Below, one piece after another: positions 8,061 to 17,040 of a stretch of DNA of 64,000 nt. Below the pieces are notes generated by a model. That model was not told the origin of the DNA and ran no database searches. It worked only from the letters and a program-made list of their open reading frames with translations. The translations under genes and the position numbers were made by a program. The stretch's first letter is position 1; each line of letters starts with the position of its first letter. Origin of the DNA: Nonomuraea endophytica (GTDB lineage Bacteria; Actinomycetota; Actinomycetes; Streptosporangiales; Streptosporangiaceae); contig NZ_JACHIN010000001.1 of NCBI RefSeq assembly GCF_014203235.1, positions 248,001 to 312,000 of the forward strand, read 5' to 3'.

Positions 8061-8921
8061 TCAGCGATGCCGGGAAACCTGATCCACCCCCGGAAGACCC
8101 CGCAGAGCTGGCCGAATCTGCTCGAACACCGACGAGTCAGTCAGCGTGAGATGGAAGATCTCCCCCACCACCGGCGTCCTGCTCTCGTAGGTGACGCGCC
8201 GCCAGTTGTCGATCACGTGCCGGCGCGACTCCAGGTAGACCTTCTTCACACCCTGCAGGGTGCGCAGCGCCTCGAAGACCGCGTCCCGCTCGTGGTCGGT
8301 GATCGCGCCACGACCCGGGCAGTTGGCCGGACCGCAGAGCTCGACCTTCGCCTGCGCCCTCCCGGCCCAGAAGTCCGTCCGCCAGACCCTGGCCGTGGTG
8401 ATGCCGGGCAGCTTCTCCAGCTTCGGGCCCAGCTTCACGTCCGGGACCTTGACCTCCGCCCGGAAGGAGGCCGGGATGGCGCCCTTCCGCACCCGCAGGC
8501 CGTCCTCGCGGGCGTTGCGGTAGGCCTCGTCCTCGGAGACGTACCGCACGCCGGACAGCCCCGACAGCCGCTTCAGCAGGCGCTCGATCTTCCGCTTCTG
8601 CTCATCGGTCGGCCCGCGGCCGTCGCACTTCTTCTGGAGACTGGCCTTGGAGCACAGGTAGACCGTCAGGCGGCCCGTCACCGGCCAGGCGGCCTTGGGC
8701 GTCTGCAGCGGCGAGACCGCGGCCGCGACCACCCCGTCGGCGCCGGTCCCGGACTCCACGCTCACGTCACCGGCGCCCGGCTCGGCGTCCCTGCTCTCCG
8801 GAGCCTCGTTCACCGAGGTCTCGCCCAGAGTTCTGTCCTCCGGGGTGTCGGCCGCAGCCGAGCCCACTCCACTGGTCGCCAGCGCCGTCGTTAACGCCGC
8901 GACCACCCACGTACGCCTCAT
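8061..8921 (-). CDS. Secreted protein with two FtsX-type extracellular domains
   Basis: The 286-residue product has a clear signal peptide (MRRTWVVAALTTALATSGVGSAAA, cut near AAA-DT). A disordered acidic linker follows, then two copies of a domain resembling the extracellular domain of FtsX. Copy one, about residues 84-185, has RLTVYLCSKASLQKKC, VRYVSEDEAYRNA and AIPASFRAEVKVPD. Copy two, about 190-286, has AKVELCGPANC, VKKVYLESRRHV and IFHLTLTD. Each copy carries a cysteine pair near its start. The FtsX membrane permease part is absent, so this is a stand-alone secreted protein. FtsX uses this domain to bind and activate peptidoglycan hydrolases, so a similar regulatory role is possible but inferred. 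Confidence 0.72.
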   Translation of the reverse strand: MRRTWVVAALTTALATSGVGSAAADTPEDRTLGETSVNEAPESRDAEPGAGDVSVESGTGADGVVAAAVSPLQTPKAAWPVTGRLTVYLCSKASLQKKCDGRGPTDEQKRKIERLLKRLSGLSGVRYVSEDEAYRNAREDGLRVRKGAIPASFRAEVKVPDVKLGPKLEKLPGITTARVWRTDFWAGRAQAKVELCGPANCPGRGAITDHERDAVFEALRTLQGVKKVYLESRRHVIDNWRRVTYESRTPVVGEIFHLTLTDSSVFEQIRPALRGLPGVDQVSRHR

Positions 8922-8967
8922 GGCGACACATAATCGCGATCACCCACGATCCAGGTCAAATGGGGTT

Positions 8968-11235
8968 TTAAGGGTTGGACATCCAGACGTTGATCCGGAG
9001 GCTCCAGGTGCCGTTGGGCGGCTCGGTCAGCGAACGTTCGTCCTGGCGCGTGGACAGGGCCATGACCTGCTCGAACGGGCCGTAGAACCGCACCTGGTCC
9101 GCGTCCGCCGCGAGGATCACGGGGGTGCGGCCGGCCCGTTCCACCCCGGCGACCAGCCGGTCGACGTCTTCCCTCCTGGCCGTGTCCGAGCCCTGCTCCC
9201 GGCGCACATCGGCGGCCGGGACGCCGCACATGCCACGCACCACCTGGGTGAAGCGGTCGGCCGTCACCCGCTCGATGATCAGGACGGAGGCGTCGCGCGG
9301 GATCGCCCGGCACATCGCCTCGACGGCCGCGCGCTCGCCCCGCTCGATCGGGGTGAACGCGGTGCCGATGGAGGTGATGACCGGCGGGACCAGGATGAGA
9401 ACCGTCCCGACGCCCGCCGTCCAGGCCTGGACGCGCGAGCCATACCCGAGCCTGCGGATCTTATCGCGCACCCAGTCGAGCCCCCACACCGCCAGCACGA
9501 TCAGCCCCGGTATCACCACCGGAACCAGGCGGCGCGCCGCCCACGGCTGGTCAGGCGTGATCTCGGGACGCAGCAGCGTGGTCACGGTGGTCCAGCCGAT
9601 GACGGCCAGCGGCAGCAGCCACTCGAACGCGGAGGCGTCACGCAGCAGCCTGCGCACCAGAACGGCGGCCGCCACCGTGGCCAGCACCACGACCGGGACG
9701 CCCACGTACCAGATCACCCAGTAGAGCGACTCGTCGAAGTACAGCCGTGTTCCGTCGACCGGCAGGCCGTTGGCCTTCTGCGTCTGCTCGATGAACCGCG
9801 CCGTCCGCACGTCGTCCCCGCTCACCGGCTGCCGATGCACCGTCTGAACCCACGGCCGCACCGCGAAGCCGACCATCACCAGGGCCACCAGCGCCGCACC
9901 GATCTCCGGCAGCCGCCTCGGCAGCCGGATCCTGGCCAGGCGGGGGGCGACAGCAGTACCCACAACCGTCAAAACCAGAACGACGCCGCAGATCAACAGC
10001 AGCGGCACCACCGAACGGGACAGATAGGCCAGATACGGCCGCGCGAACGTGTAAGCCGCCAGGAACCCCAGCCCAACGCCCACCACCAGCCCGCCCAGCA
10101 GCGGCAACCCCAGCACGCCGACCGGCCGCCGGAACCGGCTCATGGCGACCAGCAGACCCGCGAAGGCCAGCACGGGCAGCACATCCCGCAACCCGTCGAT
10201 CCGCACCAGCGTGGCCAACCCGAACACCAGCCCCGCCAGCCCGGCAACCCACCGAACCCCACCGGGAACTGCCCCTGCGGAGCCGGACCCGTCTGCTGCG
10301 GTGCTGAGCTCCGGAGCGGCTTCTTCGCTCGTGAGGGTCTTGGCATCACCGGTCGTCGCGCTCGCGGTGCTCCCGCTGCCGGGAACGGCCGGGTCTTCTT
10401 GCCTGGGCAGGACGTGCGTGGCGGTGGTACCCCGGGTCTTCCCCCCTGCCGCAAGGACACGCGGTCGGCCGGTCGGGTGGGGGGTCCAGATGCGGGTCAG
10501 AGCGTCGTGGGCCAGGGAGAGGCCGCCGAACAGGAGGATCAGTGACGGGATCTCGCTGAACGTGGTCCGCGAGGTGTAGAGGATCGGCATGCTCACCGCG
10601 AACGCCAGCGCCGCCACCGGCGCCCACCGGCCGCCCGCCAGCCGGGCCGCCACCCCGCCGACCGTGAGCACCGCCAGCGCCCCCAGCACCGGGGGCCCGA
10701 GCAGCAGGCCGCCGAGCCAGTCGGCCGCCGAGAACAGCATGGGCGGGCCCGGCATGAACTGCGGCACCACCGCCCCGCCGAAGTCGAAGAAGCCGACGCT
10801 GTCGAAGACGAGCGCCGGGTCGGGGCCGCCGAAGGCCTGCTCCTGGTACGGGATGGGCAGCGAGCCGTGCTCGGCGATCCAGGCGGTGTATTGCGCGTAG
10901 GTGGCCGGGTCGCGGCGGACGATGAGCTGTTCGCTGTGGAAGATCGCGTTGAAGACCCCGGAGCCCACCGCGATCGTCAGCACCCCGGCCGTCTGCCGCC
11001 CGGTCGCCTCCACAGCCTCGGGCAGAAGCCGCAGCCCCGCCCAGCACAGCAGCGCGATGACCGGCAGCGCCAGCACCACCGTGAACACCGGCCGGAACGC
11101 CCCCGCCATCAGCAGCGGCAGCCCGGCCAGCAGCCAGCCCGCCACCGCCAGGGCAGGCAGCAGCGAGGCCGTCGCGAGCACCCGGCCCGCCGACGGCCTC
11201 CGCGTCTCGTCGGGCCGGAGCCGGGAGGGTGCCAT
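8968..11235 (-). CDS. Large multi-spanning GT-C-like membrane protein
   Basis: This is a membrane protein of about 755 residues with a dozen or more hydrophobic segments and a soluble C-terminal part (about residues 640-755) ending LRINVWMSNP. Near the N-terminus, in the first periplasmic loop, is RRDPATYAQYTAWIAEHGSL, which resembles the acidic loop of GT-C transferases such as the ArnT/PMT type. A long Gly/Thr/Ala-rich insertion (about residues 255-325) separates two membrane blocks. I chose the ATG at 11235 (MAPSRLRPDE); a longer reading to 11514 would run into the divergent gene. GT-C enzymes use lipid-linked sugars on the outer face, so the DPM1-like GT2 at 7089 could supply the donor. 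Confidence 0.7.
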   Translation of the reverse strand: MAPSRLRPDETRRPSAGRVLATASLLPALAVAGWLLAGLPLLMAGAFRPVFTVVLALPVIALLCWAGLRLLPEAVEATGRQTAGVLTIAVGSGVFNAIFHSEQLIVRRDPATYAQYTAWIAEHGSLPIPYQEQAFGGPDPALVFDSVGFFDFGGAVVPQFMPGPPMLFSAADWLGGLLLGPPVLGALAVLTVGGVAARLAGGRWAPVAALAFAVSMPILYTSRTTFSEIPSLILLFGGLSLAHDALTRIWTPHPTGRPRVLAAGGKTRGTTATHVLPRQEDPAVPGSGSTASATTGDAKTLTSEEAAPELSTAADGSGSAGAVPGGVRWVAGLAGLVFGLATLVRIDGLRDVLPVLAFAGLLVAMSRFRRPVGVLGLPLLGGLVVGVGLGFLAAYTFARPYLAYLSRSVVPLLLICGVVLVLTVVGTAVAPRLARIRLPRRLPEIGAALVALVMVGFAVRPWVQTVHRQPVSGDDVRTARFIEQTQKANGLPVDGTRLYFDESLYWVIWYVGVPVVVLATVAAAVLVRRLLRDASAFEWLLPLAVIGWTTVTTLLRPEITPDQPWAARRLVPVVIPGLIVLAVWGLDWVRDKIRRLGYGSRVQAWTAGVGTVLILVPPVITSIGTAFTPIERGERAAVEAMCRAIPRDASVLIIERVTADRFTQVVRGMCGVPAADVRREQGSDTARREDVDRLVAGVERAGRTPVILAADADQVRFYGPFEQVMALSTRQDERSLTEPPNGTWSLRINVWMSNP

Positions 11236-11344
11236 CGCTGATCGCGAGGGTATCCAACGGGGCCGACAACACGCCCGCCTGAGATCGCGAAACGTATGGA
11301 AGCCGGTAGCGTACGGCCGGACGGCGGTGAACAGGGGAGGGCCG

Positions 11345-12874
11345 TTGAAGGAGGCGACACCGGAAGAGCCCGGCGCGGCGGTGCCGGTATCGGAGAAGCC
11401 CGGCGCTGCGGTGCCGACGTCGGAGGAACTCGACGCTGCGATGCCGACGCCGGAGGAGCCCGGCGCAGCGGCCCCGGCGGCCGAAGGACCCGGCCTCGGA
11501 AAGTCGGCCGCCAAGACAGCGGCGGCGGTCGTCCGGGTTGTAAAGCGGCACCGCTGGTTCGTGGGGCTGTTCGCCGCCGGTGCCGTCCTGCGACTGCTGG
11601 CGATGCTCGGGTTCCGTCCGGCCCTGTGGTTCCCGGACTCCTACACCTACATCGTCACCGTCTTCCGCCCCCGCCCCGACCTGGTACGCCCGGCCGGCTA
11701 CTCCATGTTCCTCAAGCTCCTGGAACCGTTCGGCAGCTTCGCCGCCGTGACAGCGGTGCAGCACCTCATGGGCCTGGCGGTCGGGGTCATGATCTACCTG
11801 GCCGCCGGCAGGGCCCGCCCCTGGGTAAGGACTCTGGCGACCGCCCCGGTCCTCCTGGACGCGTACCAGATCGAGCTGGAACATCTGCTGGTCTCCGACA
11901 CCCTGTTCATGTTCCTGGTCACCGCCGCCGTGGTGCTGGCGATCCGGGACCGGACGACCTGGCGCACGGCGACCGCCGTCGGACTGTTCCTGGCCGCCGC
12001 GACCCTGACCAGGACGATCGGCCAGCCCCTGGTCGTGCTGCTGGCCTGCTGGTTCCTGATCCGCAGGCAGCTCGCCCTGACCGGCGTCCTGCTGGCGGCC
12101 GCCCTGGTTCCGGTCATGGCGTACATGGGCTGGTTCTACGCCACCTACGACCGCGCCGGCCTGGTCGGCGCCAACGGCGTCTTCCTCTACGCCAGGACGC
12201 AGTCGTTCGCCGACTGCCAGAAGATGGACCCGCCGCCCGATCTGCGCGTGCTCTGCGACCCGCGCCCGCCGGACCGCCGCCCGCCCTCGCAGGAGTACGT
12301 CTGGTCGCAGGACACCCCGCTGGTCAGGCTGCCCGGCATCACGTTCTCGCGGGCCAACGACGCTCTGGCGGGGCGGTTCGCGCTGCTGGCCATCCGTTCG
12401 CAGCCGCTGGACTACGCGGCCTCGATCGCCTCCGAGCTGGCCCGTACGTTCACCTGGGGCCGCCCGGTCTACCCCGACCAGGAGATCTACGACTACTACG
12501 AGTTCCCGTCGCGGCAGCCGGGCCCGCCCGGCAGGCACGCGGCGCAGTTGGGCGCGGAGCTGGCCGAGCGCTACGAGGGCGGGCCGATCGCGACCCGGGT
12601 GGTGGAGCCGTACGCGGGGTGGATGCGGGCTTATCAGGATGTGGCGCGGCTGCCGGGGACCGTTCTGCTGCTGGTGCTGCTGGCGCCGCCCGTGCTGTCC
12701 GTAATCCGCCGCCGGCCGGAACTGGAGTGGATCGTGCCCTGGTCAACGGCGGTGGCGCTGCTCGTGATTCCGGCGGCTGTGGCCGAATTCGACTACCGGT
12801 ACGTGCTGCCCGCCGTACCTCTGGCGTGTCTTGCTCTGGCCCTTCGCACCCGCTCCGACCTGGCAAAAGCGTAA
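11345..12874 (+). CDS. GT-C-like multi-spanning membrane protein with repetitive N-terminus
   Basis: This protein of about 509 residues begins at a TTG at 11345, preceded by GGGGAGGG. The first 50 residues are tandem ten-residue repeats of the type EEPGAAVPTS. A basic stretch and about ten membrane segments follow. The loop after the first segment contains PDSYTYIVTVFRPRPDLVRPAGYSM, the pattern of GT-C/dolichyl-phosphate-mannose-type transferases with an acidic residue in the first outer loop. It is divergent from the large GT-C-like gene at 8968-11235 and shares a 109-bp intergenic region with it. It may transfer a lipid-linked sugar outside the membrane, but no acceptor is evident. Confidence 0.7.
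   Translation: MKEATPEEPGAAVPVSEKPGAAVPTSEELDAAMPTPEEPGAAAPAAEGPGLGKSAAKTAAAVVRVVKRHRWFVGLFAAGAVLRLLAMLGFRPALWFPDSYTYIVTVFRPRPDLVRPAGYSMFLKLLEPFGSFAAVTAVQHLMGLAVGVMIYLAAGRARPWVRTLATAPVLLDAYQIELEHLLVSDTLFMFLVTAAVVLAIRDRTTWRTATAVGLFLAAATLTRTIGQPLVVLLACWFLIRRQLALTGVLLAAALVPVMAYMGWFYATYDRAGLVGANGVFLYARTQSFADCQKMDPPPDLRVLCDPRPPDRRPPSQEYVWSQDTPLVRLPGITFSRANDALAGRFALLAIRSQPLDYAASIASELARTFTWGRPVYPDQEIYDYYEFPSRQPGPPGRHAAQLGAELAERYEGGPIATRVVEPYAGWMRAYQDVARLPGTVLLLVLLAPPVLSVIRRRPELEWIVPWSTAVALLVIPAAVAEFDYRYVLPAVPLACLALALRTRSDLAKA
11363..11482 (+). repeat. 30-bp tandem repeat, four copies, coding
   Basis: Four in-frame 30-bp units at 11363, 11393, 11423 and 11453 encode EEPGAAVPVS, EKPGAAVPTS, EELDAAMPTP and EEPGAAAPAA; a partial fifth unit (EGPG) follows. 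They form the cytoplasmic N-terminus of the GT-C-like protein. The opposite strand is also open through the repeat but is not expected to be coding. Confidence 0.85.
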
Positions 12875-12948
12875 AGACTTTCACGATGATATTCCACGAA
12901 ATGTCCAGCTCTGAGTATGCTTTGGCCCTGTAACATCACGCTGGGGTC

Positions 12949-12965
12949 ACGACCGATTCGGTCGT
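12949..12965. promoter_or_regulatory. Perfect 17-bp dyad upstream of the LCP gene
   Basis: The sequence ACGACCGATTCGGTCGT is a perfect inverted repeat with 8-bp arms around one central base. It lies 125 bases upstream of the LCP start and 75 bases after the GT-C-like gene, in a 215-bp intergenic region that otherwise shows no clear feature. It could be an operator for the LCP gene. No T-run follows, so it is not an obvious terminator. Confidence 0.4.
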
Positions 12966-13089
12966 TCATGGCTCCGAGCATGCCGTACGTGACCTAGTCT
13001 CGTGCCGCAAGTGTGCGACCGAGCCAGCTGGATACGGCCTGGCGATTTCTTCGAATAGAGGAGGGCCGTGTTGGAGCTGAGGGGGGCGT

Positions 13090-14709
13090 ATGAGTGACCA
13101 TCGGAGTGTGTCCGTCCAGGACAGAAGGAACGCCCAGACCGACCCGGGTGGCATGCGCGGCCCGCGTCGAGCGGCGTCACCGCCTCCGCCCCCCGACGAC
13201 CAGCCGCCCCGCGGCCGCCGTGCCAAGAGCGGCGGCGGGCCCAACAAGATGCGCGTCCTGGCCTGGGTCAGCATCGGGCTCACCGGCGTGGTCGTGGCCG
13301 GCTCGCTGACCGGCTACACGCTCTACCGCGACGCGCTCGGCTCCATCAACAAGAAGAACGTCAACGAGCAGATCCTCAACCCGCGCCCGGCCAACTCCAC
13401 CGGCGCGCTCAACATCCTCCTGGTCGGCTCCGACACCCGCGACGGCCAGGGCAACGCCCGCTACGGCCAGCTCGACGCCCGCAGAGGCGCGGGCAAGCGC
13501 ACCGACACGATCATCCTGATGCACATCTCGCCCAACCGCGACGGCGCCAAGCTCATCAGCTTCCCGCGCGACTCGATGGTGGACATCCCTCGGTGCAAGA
13601 ACGAGACCACCGGCGCGATCATGCCGCCCCACCGCGACATGATCAACTCGGCCTACAACGCCGGCGGCATCGCCTGCACGATCTCCACGCTGGAGACGCT
13701 GACGGGCATCCCCATCCAGCACTTCGCCGAGGTCGACTTCAGCGGGTTCAAGAACATCGTCGACGCCCTGGGCGGCATCGAGATCTGCCTCAAGAGCGGC
13801 GTCAACGACAAGAAGTCCAAGCTGGTGCTGCCGCCGGGCAAGAGCGTGCTCGACGGCGAGAAGGCGCTCGGCTTCGTCCGCCTGCGCAACTACGGCGACG
13901 GCAGCGACATCCAGCGCATCCGCCGCCAGCAGCTCTTCCTCGGCAAGGTCGTCGCGAAGGCCACCAGCGGCGAGCTGCTGACGAACGTGCCCAAGCTGTC
14001 CGGCTTCGTGAAGGCGGCCGGCCAGTCGGTCACCATGGACCCGGGCCTGGCCGACGACCCGGAGAAGCTCATCCAGATCGCGCAGAGCGCGGCGAAGATG
14101 ACCGCGGGCGACGTCAAGTTCATCACGGTGCCGTGGGGCGCCGACCCCGCCGACGCCAACCGCGTCGTCTGGAAGCAGCCCGCCGCCAACGAGCTCTTCA
14201 ACATGATCAAGACCGACGTCGACATCGTCGAGCCGGAGCCCACCCCCACCGGGTCGGCGAAGCCCAAGCTCGCCCTCAAGCCCGACCAGGTCCAGGTCCA
14301 GGTCCTCAACGGCACCGCCACCCAGGGCAAGGCCAGGGAGGTCGCCGACCAACTGACCAAGGAGGGCTTCCGGGTCGTCAGCCTGGGCAACTACAAGCCG
14401 GCCACCGGCAGCGTGGCCAAGACCGAGCTGCGCTACGGCAAGAAGGCCACCAACGGCGCCGACTACGCCGGCGTCGTGGGCAAGGCGGCCTCGCCCGCCG
14501 TCACCCCGACCAAGGGCGGCGTCGAGCCGCTGACCACCGAGCCCTACACCTCCACCGTCCCGGCCGGCAAGCCCGTCGACGGCGGGAAGCCGCCGGTGAT
14601 CCAGCTGATCGTCGGCGACGACTGGAAGGGCGTGAAGGTGACCAAGGTTTCCGAGGACGTCAAGCAGAACACCGTGAGCGCCAACCAGTCCAACGTGTGC
14701 ATCTCCTAA
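13090..14709 (+). CDS. LytR-CpsA-Psr (LCP) family transferase with LytR_C domain
   Basis: The 539-residue protein has a basic, proline-rich cytoplasmic head, one membrane anchor (about residues 56-78), an LCP domain (about 95-300) and a C-terminal LytR_C domain (about 395-470, VQVQVLNGTATQGKAREVAD). LCP landmarks are ILLVGSDTRDG, RTDTIILMHI, ISFPRDSMVDIP, INSAYNAGG and the Arg-rich GSDIQRIRRQQLFL. LCP enzymes move glycopolymers from a polyprenyl-phosphate carrier onto peptidoglycan outside the membrane. This fits the surrounding glycosyltransferases and CDP-polyol genes. A second LCP gene lies at 29405. The ATG at 13090 follows a GAGG-containing leader. The Pro/Lys-rich tail after LytR_C is variable in the family. 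Confidence 0.93.
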   Translation: MSDHRSVSVQDRRNAQTDPGGMRGPRRAASPPPPPDDQPPRGRRAKSGGGPNKMRVLAWVSIGLTGVVVAGSLTGYTLYRDALGSINKKNVNEQILNPRPANSTGALNILLVGSDTRDGQGNARYGQLDARRGAGKRTDTIILMHISPNRDGAKLISFPRDSMVDIPRCKNETTGAIMPPHRDMINSAYNAGGIACTISTLETLTGIPIQHFAEVDFSGFKNIVDALGGIEICLKSGVNDKKSKLVLPPGKSVLDGEKALGFVRLRNYGDGSDIQRIRRQQLFLGKVVAKATSGELLTNVPKLSGFVKAAGQSVTMDPGLADDPEKLIQIAQSAAKMTAGDVKFITVPWGADPADANRVVWKQPAANELFNMIKTDVDIVEPEPTPTGSAKPKLALKPDQVQVQVLNGTATQGKAREVADQLTKEGFRVVSLGNYKPATGSVAKTELRYGKKATNGADYAGVVGKAASPAVTPTKGGVEPLTTEPYTSTVPAGKPVDGGKPPVIQLIVGDDWKGVKVTKVSEDVKQNTVSANQSNVCIS

Positions 14710-14880
14710 ACCTCCAAGTTCCCTGTGGATAGGGGGTTCTTGGCGCTCCTTCCGAGACAGGAGTGTCCTGCGGCGCTAAAGTTGTGAGGTCGGCGACTGC
14801 GCTCGTACGACGTCGTCCAGGCGTCAGTCGAGACAGGCGGTCGCGTTCCCCCGACCCCGAACGAACTGAGCGTCTGCCAC

Positions 14881-16023
14881 GTGACTGACACCCGGTCCTC
14901 CGTCCCTGCCACCACCATCGAGCAGCAGGACAGCACCGACGCCAAGAACCGGTGGCCGCTGCCGGGGCAGGACGCGGATTTCTGGGGACAGGAGAAGGGC
15001 GAGCGGGAGCAGGATCCGCCGCCGGCCAAGAAGCGCGACCCGTATCTCGACAACGTCAAGTTCGTGCTCATCGCGCTGGTGGTCGTCGGCCACTCGCTGG
15101 TGCCGACGCTCAACACCGACTCCTCGCGGTCGCTGTACATCTTCATCTACATGTTCCACATGCCGCTGTTCGTGCTGATCAGCGGCTACCTGTCGCGTAA
15201 CTTCTGGAACTCCAACGCCAAGACCAACAAGCTCGTCGACACGTTCGTCATCCCGTACGTGATCGTCGAGGTCGGCTACGCCGTGCTCCGCACCGCCGTC
15301 GGGCAGAAGTGGAGCCTGACGATCATCGATCCGGCGTGGCTCAACTGGTATCTGCTGGCGCTGCTGTTCTGGCGGCTGTCGACGCCGGTGTGGAAGCGGA
15401 TGAAGTTCCCCATCCCGGTCGCCATCGCGATCTACCTGTTCGCCGGGTTCTCGCAGATCAGCGGCGACTTCAGCATGGACCGCTTCTTCGGCCTGCTGCC
15501 CTTCTTCGTGATCGGCCTGGTCATGCGGCCCGAGCACTTCGAGCTGCTCAACCGGAAGTGGATCAAGATCGTCTCGGCGGTCACGCTGGTCGGCGCCGCG
15601 GCCAGCTCGATCCTGGTGGCCCGGTTCGACCCCACGCTCAAGCCGTTCTACTTCAAGCACAGCTACCAGGACATGGACCTGTCGTGGTGGATGGGCCTCG
15701 GCGTGCGCACCGGCCTGCTGGTCTGCTCGCTGGCGATGTGCTTCGCCGTGCTGTCGCTGGTCCCGCGCGGCGAAACCTGGTACTCCGACCTCGGCACCCG
15801 CACGCTCTACGCCTATCTGCTGCACGGCATCCCCGTGCTGATCGCCAAGGACCAGGGCTGGCTCGACCTGCCCTGGCTGCAGGGCCCGCTGGGCGTGCTC
15901 GCGATCGCCTCCAGTGCGTTCGCCTTGGCCATCGTCCTGTGCCTGCCCGAGACGCGAACGGTCTTCAAGTGGGTTCTTGAGCCACGCTTGACCTGGCTAT
16001 ACCGCCGTCCCTCCGGAAGTTAA
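14881..16023 (+). CDS. Acyltransferase-3-like membrane protein
   Basis: The 380-residue protein starts at GTG 14881 and has a hydrophilic head of about 50 residues followed by ten hydrophobic segments. The first membrane block reads RDPYLDNVKFVLIALVVVGH, the conserved opening of acyltransferase family 3, with the key histidine at the end. FYMFHMPLF-type residues (IFIYMFHMPLFVLISGY) follow. These enzymes acetylate or succinylate extracellular glycans using cytoplasmic acyl donors. Lying between an LCP gene and a glycosyltransferase, it probably decorates an envelope polymer. The acyl group and target are unknown. The 171 bases upstream contain no clear terminator. Confidence 0.85.
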   Translation: MTDTRSSVPATTIEQQDSTDAKNRWPLPGQDADFWGQEKGEREQDPPPAKKRDPYLDNVKFVLIALVVVGHSLVPTLNTDSSRSLYIFIYMFHMPLFVLISGYLSRNFWNSNAKTNKLVDTFVIPYVIVEVGYAVLRTAVGQKWSLTIIDPAWLNWYLLALLFWRLSTPVWKRMKFPIPVAIAIYLFAGFSQISGDFSMDRFFGLLPFFVIGLVMRPEHFELLNRKWIKIVSAVTLVGAAASSILVARFDPTLKPFYFKHSYQDMDLSWWMGLGVRTGLLVCSLAMCFAVLSLVPRGETWYSDLGTRTLYAYLLHGIPVLIAKDQGWLDLPWLQGPLGVLAIASSAFALAIVLCLPETRTVFKWVLEPRLTWLYRRPSGS

Positions 16024-16080
16024 TCGTCAGTTCCACCGCCCTTCACCTGACTGACCCGGGCAAACCTCAGCATCAGAGAC

Positions 16081-17040
16081 ATGCGGGTATGTGTCGCGAC
16101 GATTGACCATCATCCCGAGGATGCCAGGATCATGCATCGGCAGATCCGCGCACTCCTCGATGCGGACCACGACATCACGTACGTGGCGCCGTTCACCTAT
16201 TTCAACGTGACACCACCGCTGCCGATCACCGCGATCGACGTACCGCGCGGAGCCGGGCACGGCCGGGCGCGGGCCGCCCTGCGCCGCGGTGTCAGAGGCG
16301 CCGACCTGCTGCTCGTGCACGACTCCGACCTGCTGCGCGCCCTGCCCTACCGGCACCCGCCGGTGGTCTGGGACGTGCGCGAACCGGCAGACGCCCGGCG
16401 GGCCGCACGCGCGGAGCGCCGCCACCACGTGATCTCGCCATCCGTGGTGCCAGAGGCCACTCTGGTGTCGCCCGCCCCTCCCCCTCCCGGCGACACCAGG
16501 GTGGTCCACCTCGGTCGTCTGACGGCGGAGCGCGGCGCCGCCGAGCTCATCGCGCTCGCCGAACGGCTGGTGCCGCACGGCATCCGCCTCGATCTCATCG
16601 GCCAGGCCGACCGCGAGGCGCGGGTGTTGCTGCGCGACGCCCAGCGGGTCGGCCTGCTCGACTGGTACGGCCATGTGCCCAACCGCCACGCGTTGCGCAT
16701 GGTCGAGGGCGCCTTGGCCGGAATCTCCCTGGCGCCCGCCGACGTCACGGGCGTACCGACCAAGGTGCTCGACTACATGGGGCGTGGCGTGCCCGTCATC
16801 ACCACTCCTCAGTCGGGCACGCTGGTGCAGACCGCTCGCTGCGGGCTCGTCGTCCCTTTTGACGTGGACTCGGTACGGCATGCCGTACTCGACCTCAAGG
16901 AAGACCCCGACCGCAGGGCCAACATGGGCGCCCGCGGCCACACCTACGCCCGCCTGCACCACCACTGGCCCGACCACGCCCCGGCCTTCGTGGCCCGGAT
17001 GGAGTCGCTGGCAGGGGTGGCGCACTCACTGGCGGTCTAG
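16081..17040 (+). CDS. GT4-like glycosyltransferase
   Basis: This 319-residue protein begins MRVCVATIDHHPEDARI and resembles GT-B glycosyltransferases. The donor half begins at TRVVHLGRLTAERGAAEL and contains GVPTKVLDYMGRGVPVITT, the loop that replaces E-x7-E in many capsule-type GT4 enzymes. It is shorter than the usual 370-400 residues, mostly because the acceptor domain is compact. It follows the acyltransferase gene by 57 bases and is probably co-transcribed with it. Its stop codon lies in the first unit of a 17-bp tandem repeat. Sugar specificity cannot be predicted. Confidence 0.8.
   Translation: MRVCVATIDHHPEDARIMHRQIRALLDADHDITYVAPFTYFNVTPPLPITAIDVPRGAGHGRARAALRRGVRGADLLLVHDSDLLRALPYRHPPVVWDVREPADARRAARAERRHHVISPSVVPEATLVSPAPPPPGDTRVVHLGRLTAERGAAELIALAERLVPHGIRLDLIGQADREARVLLRDAQRVGLLDWYGHVPNRHALRMVEGALAGISLAPADVTGVPTKVLDYMGRGVPVITTPQSGTLVQTARCGLVVPFDVDSVRHAVLDLKEDPDRRANMGARGHTYARLHHHWPDHAPAFVARMESLAGVAHSLAV

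Noticed and set aside
8695..10545. A 616-codon plus-strand open frame opposite the GT-C-like gene
   Set aside because: Composition is His/Arg/Gln-rich without domains, while the reverse strand encodes regular membrane segments.
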